Program-made: the position numbers and the translations under genes
Source of the DNA: Candidatus Woesearchaeota archaeon
GTDB taxonomy: Archaea > Nanobdellota > Nanobdellia > Woesearchaeales > GW2011-AR4
NCBI GenBank assembly: GCA_016211245.1
Contig: JACQSQ010000075.1
Span: 1-26,330, forward strand
DNA: 26,330 bases
Direction: 5' to 3'
Shown: piece by piece, positions 22,774-26,330 of the stretch
Numbering within the stretch: the stretch's first letter is position 1
Layout: each line of letters begins with the position of its first letter
The notes under the pieces: model-generated
The model's input: only the letters and a program-made list of their open reading frames with translations
Databases searched by the model: none
What the model was told of the DNA's origin: nothing

Positions 22774-23400
22774 TTGTCAGCTACACTGTTGGAAAAGGTG
22801 AAACGCAATTTTGAAGAGGTAAGGCTAAATAAAATTATCGTTAAAGTTCCAAAAATCAGGATTAAGCAAAAACAACTAAAGAAGCCGATAGCGCCAAAAA
22901 AAGAGGAAAAAACCCCGCTTTCTGCTTTGGTCAGGATATTGATAAAAAATGCCCTGGAAAACGCTAAAAAACAGAGAAATGCGGCAAGGCAATCAGCCAA
23001 CATAAAGTACAGGATATTGGAAGGGGAAAATGATGCGCCGGGAGGCTATGGCTCGGTTTCCAGGATTTACGGCATATCCCCCGCTAAATCCTATGTTGAT
23101 TACGAGAAACTATTCAGCTACCTGGGACAGTTCAGGGCAAAAGGATCTTATTATTCCGATCAGCACACAAAGGCACTAAGCAGCGTGATAGAATCAAAAA
23201 GCTTTGAATTAGTTAGCAGGGAAGCACTGGACAAAGGCGCAAGATATGTGAAATATTTCTTCCCAAAAGCTGCAGATTTTCACTTAAATCTCACATCACT
23301 TGTTCCTGTTGCTGGTATGAACTCTGCTGATTGGGAACAATTCAAGTTAATGATGATACTTGACCCGGTCATGTACGCATTAAAGTCAAAAAGCGCTTAA
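22774..23400 (+). CDS. Hypothetical protein, basic N-terminus and alpha/beta C-terminus
   Basis: A 208-aa protein not recognised as a family. Residues 1-45 are strongly basic with KVPKIRIKQKQLKKP, followed by a helical, Ala/Lys-rich segment and a C-terminal part from about 85 with a Gly-rich patch (APGGYGSVS) and aromatic residues. No membrane segment. It starts with TTG after a strong ribosome-binding site. The stop overlaps that of the convergent downstream gene by four bases (TTAA). Confidence 0.7.
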   Translation: MSATLLEKVKRNFEEVRLNKIIVKVPKIRIKQKQLKKPIAPKKEEKTPLSALVRILIKNALENAKKQRNAARQSANIKYRILEGENDAPGGYGSVSRIYGISPAKSYVDYEKLFSYLGQFRAKGSYYSDQHTKALSSVIESKSFELVSREALDKGARYVKYFFPKAADFHLNLTSLVPVAGMNSADWEQFKLMMILDPVMYALKSKSA

Positions 23401-23903
23401 TCCACGCCGGTTTCTTTCTTTAGCTTGTACAGCACAAACCTGCTTGCATCCAATTTGCTTGCTGTTCTCTCGCTTTCGGTCATGTATTTTTCCGCCCTGC
23501 CTATCCTTTCTCCGATTTGGCCAATTGCGGCAATCTGTTCTTCCGTGAGATTGCCGCCAGTCGAAACAATCCCATAAAAGTTTTTTAATTTAGAGTAATC
23601 CTGGTATGTCTGTACAAATGTCTGGTAAGATTTAGTGCCTTTAGCCGCAGAGCTAGCTTCCTGTTTTGCAGTCCTCTCAAGCTTCTCTCCACCAGCTGTT
23701 TCAAACAGCCTGGAAATATCAACAGTCTTAGACGCCGGCGCAATGTCTTCAGCAAGCTTGCCTGTCTTTAGCTCCTGCATAGAGTCTTTTATGAGCTTCC
23801 CTATCTCATCGACTTCCTTTTTTCTTTCATCCTCCAGCTGCCTCAGCTTTCTTATCCTTTCCTCAGGAGAAAGCCTGCTTAGCTCTGACTTGTTTAGTGT
23901 CAT
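23397..23903 (-). CDS. Hypothetical coiled-coil protein
   Basis: A 168-aa highly charged helical protein. A heptad-like coiled coil covers about residues 10-50 (RLSPEERIRKLRQLEDERKK), then a linker and a second helical region with EEQIAAIGQIGERIG. No catalytic motif, signal peptide or membrane segment. It reads in the same direction as the 734-aa TIM-barrel gene, 89 bases downstream of that gene's stop; whether they are cotranscribed is unclear. Function unknown. Confidence 0.7.
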   Translation of the reverse strand: MTLNKSELSRLSPEERIRKLRQLEDERKKEVDEIGKLIKDSMQELKTGKLAEDIAPASKTVDISRLFETAGGEKLERTAKQEASSAAKGTKSYQTFVQTYQDYSKLKNFYGIVSTGGNLTEEQIAAIGQIGERIGRAEKYMTESERTASKLDASRFVLYKLKKETGVD

Positions 23904-23992
23904 TTTACCTTATTCTTGTTAACTTTTATTTTTTGTATTTATTTATGATATTATGACTAATTTAACTTCAGTCTATTTAAATTTTCTTAGAA

Positions 23993-26197
23993 TTACTCTA
24001 AAGGCACTGCGCTCCACAATGTCCAGTCATTTGAAGGGGCATAAGCGCCGAAGATGTAGTAAGGCGGCTTGTTCTGGCCGAAAAAAGAATACTGTACATC
24101 AGCCCATGTTTGAGGAACTCCTGCGCCCCTGAATCCCATTCCGTAGACTGGAGAACCAAAAAATTTCCAGGTTTTCATCAATCCATGAAAATCGCTTAAG
24201 TCAGTCGAGGCATCAGCGCCAGGCTCCACTGTTATGGCCTTGTCATAGCCGTATTTTTTTACTGTGTTTATTATCTCCCTTACAGGGCTGTTGCCCTGCC
24301 CCGGTGCCAGGTGATCATCATGATAGCCATAATTGTCAGCCAAATGGATGTTTCCCACCATTTTTTCTTTGGCAAGGCTTTCAATTGTCTGCACAGCCCA
24401 TTTATTGAAAGCTGCATCATTCTCTTCTTTGGTTTTCCTTATATCATCCTGCCAGTACTTCCTCCATAAATTGATGTGACCTGTGTCTATTGTAGCCTTT
24501 AGGTGCTTTTCAGCAAGCCTTTCAGCCTCTTCCTTGCTGATTCCGGTATAATAAGGATTTGGCTGCTTGTATTCCCCTCTTCTGATTTTTTCCAGCACAT
24601 CGGGAGTGACTTCAGAAGGGGCTATGCTCGTGCCATATTCAATTTCAGGCTGTGTAAGCATCTCAACCATCCTTTCCCTTGATTTTTTGATTATCCATTT
24701 GAGCTCTTCGGGGTGCCCACCGAATCTCTCTGGAAAAATGTGTTCGATAGCAACAACAACAGGATTGTTTGGATCTCGGGTTTTTTGCATTGCATGCACT
24801 CCTGCTTCTGCATAAAGCCTTACCCCATGCTTTTCCATTCTTTTTATCGGAGTTACTATATGCTGCTTTGTCTCATAAGTGTCCATTGCTTGCTGCAGCT
24901 GTCCAGAAGCGCTTGTTCTGTCATAATCAAGTCCTCTTTCGTTGTCAAAAATTGCCTTTTTGATCAAATCAGTGGGCTTTTTTATTTCAGGTGCAGCAAA
25001 CCCTCTTGTATATTCGACTATTTCATTGTCCTGCCTCATAATCTTCCACAATTCATCTGCAGGCATGGATTCTTCGAGCTTCTTGTAATAATCCATTGCT
25101 TCATTCAGCTTTTTTAATGCTTCCAGCCTTTTGATAGAAGCAGCTGAAAATTGCAATGCCCATCCTCTTGAGATGCCTTCATTTGCATCTAATGTGGCCC
25201 TTACGAAAGCCTCTTCAGGATACATTTTTTCATAATAGCTTAATTTTCTTTTCAGCTTGTTTTCCTCAAACCTGTTGAATTGCTCAGCTTCTCTCCTAAA
25301 ATCCTCGAATGATTTCAACTTGACGTCAAATTGCCTTGTAGTAGTGTTAAATTTTGGCACTCTGCCTTTTTCGGGATTGTAAGGGTCTTTTATCAGCCTG
25401 TCTTCATAGTCTATATAATCCCCTTCATAAATCAGTTTTCCTTCAGAATCATATTCTTTGCCCCTTATCCAGACTTCCTTTCCATCTTGGTTAACTCCTT
25501 TTCTGCTTTTTTCAGCCCTGTTCCACACAGGATGCGCCACCAGCCTGTTTTTCTGCACAGTCTCTATCTTTGCGGATGTCCTGTCATCAAGCAGCTCAAA
25601 ATGCGCCTCTATTTCCTGCGTATGGGCTTGCCTGAACATCAGCCTGCCGCTCCTGTCCCTTGCAAGGTTCAATCTTCCAGTCTCATCGTCCATGTACATG
25701 TCAGTGATTGGCCTTTCAAATTCTCCGGAATGAATGACAACAGAGCCTCCGCCCATATCAGATTGAAAATCAATGGCCCTTTTCAGCTCGAACATATCCT
25801 GGGTTGCATTTTGTATTGAGAAATTGCCCCTTTCATCCCTGCCCATCATTCCCATGAGCTGGAAAGAGGCATGGGTTGTGAACTTTACTTCATTTGCCAT
25901 TGACAACTCTCTTATCGCCTGCCTTTGGTCCTCGCCAAGCATTTCAGGAGTTTGCGCATTTCTCGAGCCCATCCTGTAGCCCGGAAACTGTATTTCAATA
26001 TTGCCTGCACCCATCCTTATCTTTGAATAAATCCCGGCTACATTCGCTGCAGAAATTCCCATTGGAACTGACATTCCAATGTCCTTGATGCCAAGCTCTG
26101 CCCCATAAGGGGGTTTTTCACCATAGGTTTGAGGATCCATCGCGTTAAAGTAATCCACAACTGGATGATGAGAATAATAGCCTGAGTTGAACTGCAT
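23993..26197 (-). CDS. Giant xylose-isomerase-like TIM-barrel protein with a ~300-residue insertion
   Basis: A 734-aa protein. Motifs of the AP-endonuclease-2/xylose-isomerase-like barrel (metal-dependent epimerases, isomerases and Nfo) are present in order but far apart: FTTHASF (H109), VVIHSGE (H156), AIEHIFPE (E485), IDTGHINLW (D571, H574), GNIHLADNYG and HDDHLAPGQG (H618, D621, H629), and AITVEPG (E658). Between H156 and E485 sits about 300 residues of charged, partly helical sequence with no recognised fold. The C-terminal 60 residues are Gly/aromatic-rich. The reaction is not predictable beyond divalent-metal sugar or DNA chemistry. The start ATG has a GGTG site seven bases upstream. 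Confidence 0.8.
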   Translation of the reverse strand: MQFNSGYYSHHPVVDYFNAMDPQTYGEKPPYGAELGIKDIGMSVPMGISAANVAGIYSKIRMGAGNIEIQFPGYRMGSRNAQTPEMLGEDQRQAIRELSMANEVKFTTHASFQLMGMMGRDERGNFSIQNATQDMFELKRAIDFQSDMGGGSVVIHSGEFERPITDMYMDDETGRLNLARDRSGRLMFRQAHTQEIEAHFELLDDRTSAKIETVQKNRLVAHPVWNRAEKSRKGVNQDGKEVWIRGKEYDSEGKLIYEGDYIDYEDRLIKDPYNPEKGRVPKFNTTTRQFDVKLKSFEDFRREAEQFNRFEENKLKRKLSYYEKMYPEEAFVRATLDANEGISRGWALQFSAASIKRLEALKKLNEAMDYYKKLEESMPADELWKIMRQDNEIVEYTRGFAAPEIKKPTDLIKKAIFDNERGLDYDRTSASGQLQQAMDTYETKQHIVTPIKRMEKHGVRLYAEAGVHAMQKTRDPNNPVVVAIEHIFPERFGGHPEELKWIIKKSRERMVEMLTQPEIEYGTSIAPSEVTPDVLEKIRRGEYKQPNPYYTGISKEEAERLAEKHLKATIDTGHINLWRKYWQDDIRKTKEENDAAFNKWAVQTIESLAKEKMVGNIHLADNYGYHDDHLAPGQGNSPVREIINTVKKYGYDKAITVEPGADASTDLSDFHGLMKTWKFFGSPVYGMGFRGAGVPQTWADVQYSFFGQNKPPYYIFGAYAPSNDWTLWSAVPLE

Positions 26198-26260
26198 GAT
26201 GAAACACCTTTTTTAATGAATATTTTTATTGAGAAGGTTATATTTATAGTTAATGTTTTT

Positions 26261-26330
26261 ATGGGCAGCGTTCAAAATCTCGGCAAAGCCTCGGTTTTGC
26301 CATCGGCTCAGCTTTGGATGATGCATGTTG
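26261..26330 (+). other. Possible start of a gene or RNA cut by the window edge
   Basis: An open frame of 23 codons from ATG 26261 to the window end (MGSVQNLGKASVLPSAQLWM...) follows a TATATTTATA stretch at 26240-26249, 12-21 bases before the ATG, closer than the usual spacing here. The segment is more G/C-rich than the spacer and contains an inverted repeat GGCAAA/TTTTGCC (around 26284-26301). It could equally be a structured RNA. Too short to decide. Confidence 0.2.

Noticed and set aside
26164..26201. Box C/D-like sequence (ATGATGA ... CTGA ... ATGATGA)
   Set aside because: The order C-D'-C' is present but no final CTGA (box D) follows within 15-20 bases, and the segment overlaps the first codons of the 734-aa protein, so it is probably chance.
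1..26330. tRNA, rRNA, CRISPR array or insertion sequence
   Set aside because: I saw no T-arm consensus in a cloverleaf context, no regularly spaced repeats and no transposase-like frame on either strand.

Overview
The window looks like a chromosomal segment of a DPANN-type archaeon (Woesearchaeota/Pacearchaeota-like is my best guess, an inference). It carries archaeal ribosomal proteins L10e and S6e, aIF2 gamma and a single ZPR1 zinc-finger protein. Arginine codons are mostly AGG/AGA. Most genes have a TATA element (TTTAAATA, TTTATAAA and similar) about 22-35 nt before the start codon, which implies leaderless transcripts. A minority have a strong GAGGTG Shine-Dalgarno site and often start with TTG or GTG. 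No tRNA, rRNA, CRISPR array or insertion sequence was seen.

Layout. 1-3.6 kb: mostly minus-strand small genes (DUF1461 membrane protein, a charged protein, a 52-aa ORF, thioredoxin, an NYN/LabA nuclease-fold protein coupled to a 51-aa zinc ribbon, small membrane proteins, a membrane-anchored beta-domain protein). 3.6-12.2 kb: L10e, an MscS channel, a large membrane-anchored alpha/beta hydrolase, a Kef-type antiporter, S6e, then a strongly palindromic intergenic region with two tandem T-shaped (three-way-junction) folds ahead of aIF2 gamma. 12.3-19.9 kb: a salvage neighbourhood with adenine phosphoribosyltransferase, MtnA, an LsrF-type class I aldolase, a zinc alcohol dehydrogenase, an aldo/keto reductase and methylthioadenosine phosphorylase, interspersed with an RlaP-like nucleotidyltransferase, an unknown HYTS protein and ZPR1. 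20.0-21.2 kb: a bacterial-type sigma-54 activator (AAA+ domain with GAFTGA, Fis-type HTH) broken by one in-frame TGA. 21.3-26.2 kb: DUF483, a methyltransferase, two unknown proteins and a 734-aa protein with xylose-isomerase-like TIM-barrel motifs split by a long insertion.

How it fits together. The best functional proposal is that the 12.6-19.3 kb genes form a DHAP-shunt-like route: MTA (or 5'-deoxyadenosine) is phosphorolysed by MtnP, adenine is recaptured by Apt, the sugar phosphate is isomerised by MtnA, cleaved by the LsrF-type aldolase in place of the usual class II aldolase, and the aldehyde is reduced by one of the two adjacent oxidoreductases. The other notable items are the sigma-54 activator in an archaeal background with an apparent CGA-to-TGA nonsense change, and the tandem nested palindromes between rps6e and the aIF2 gamma gene.
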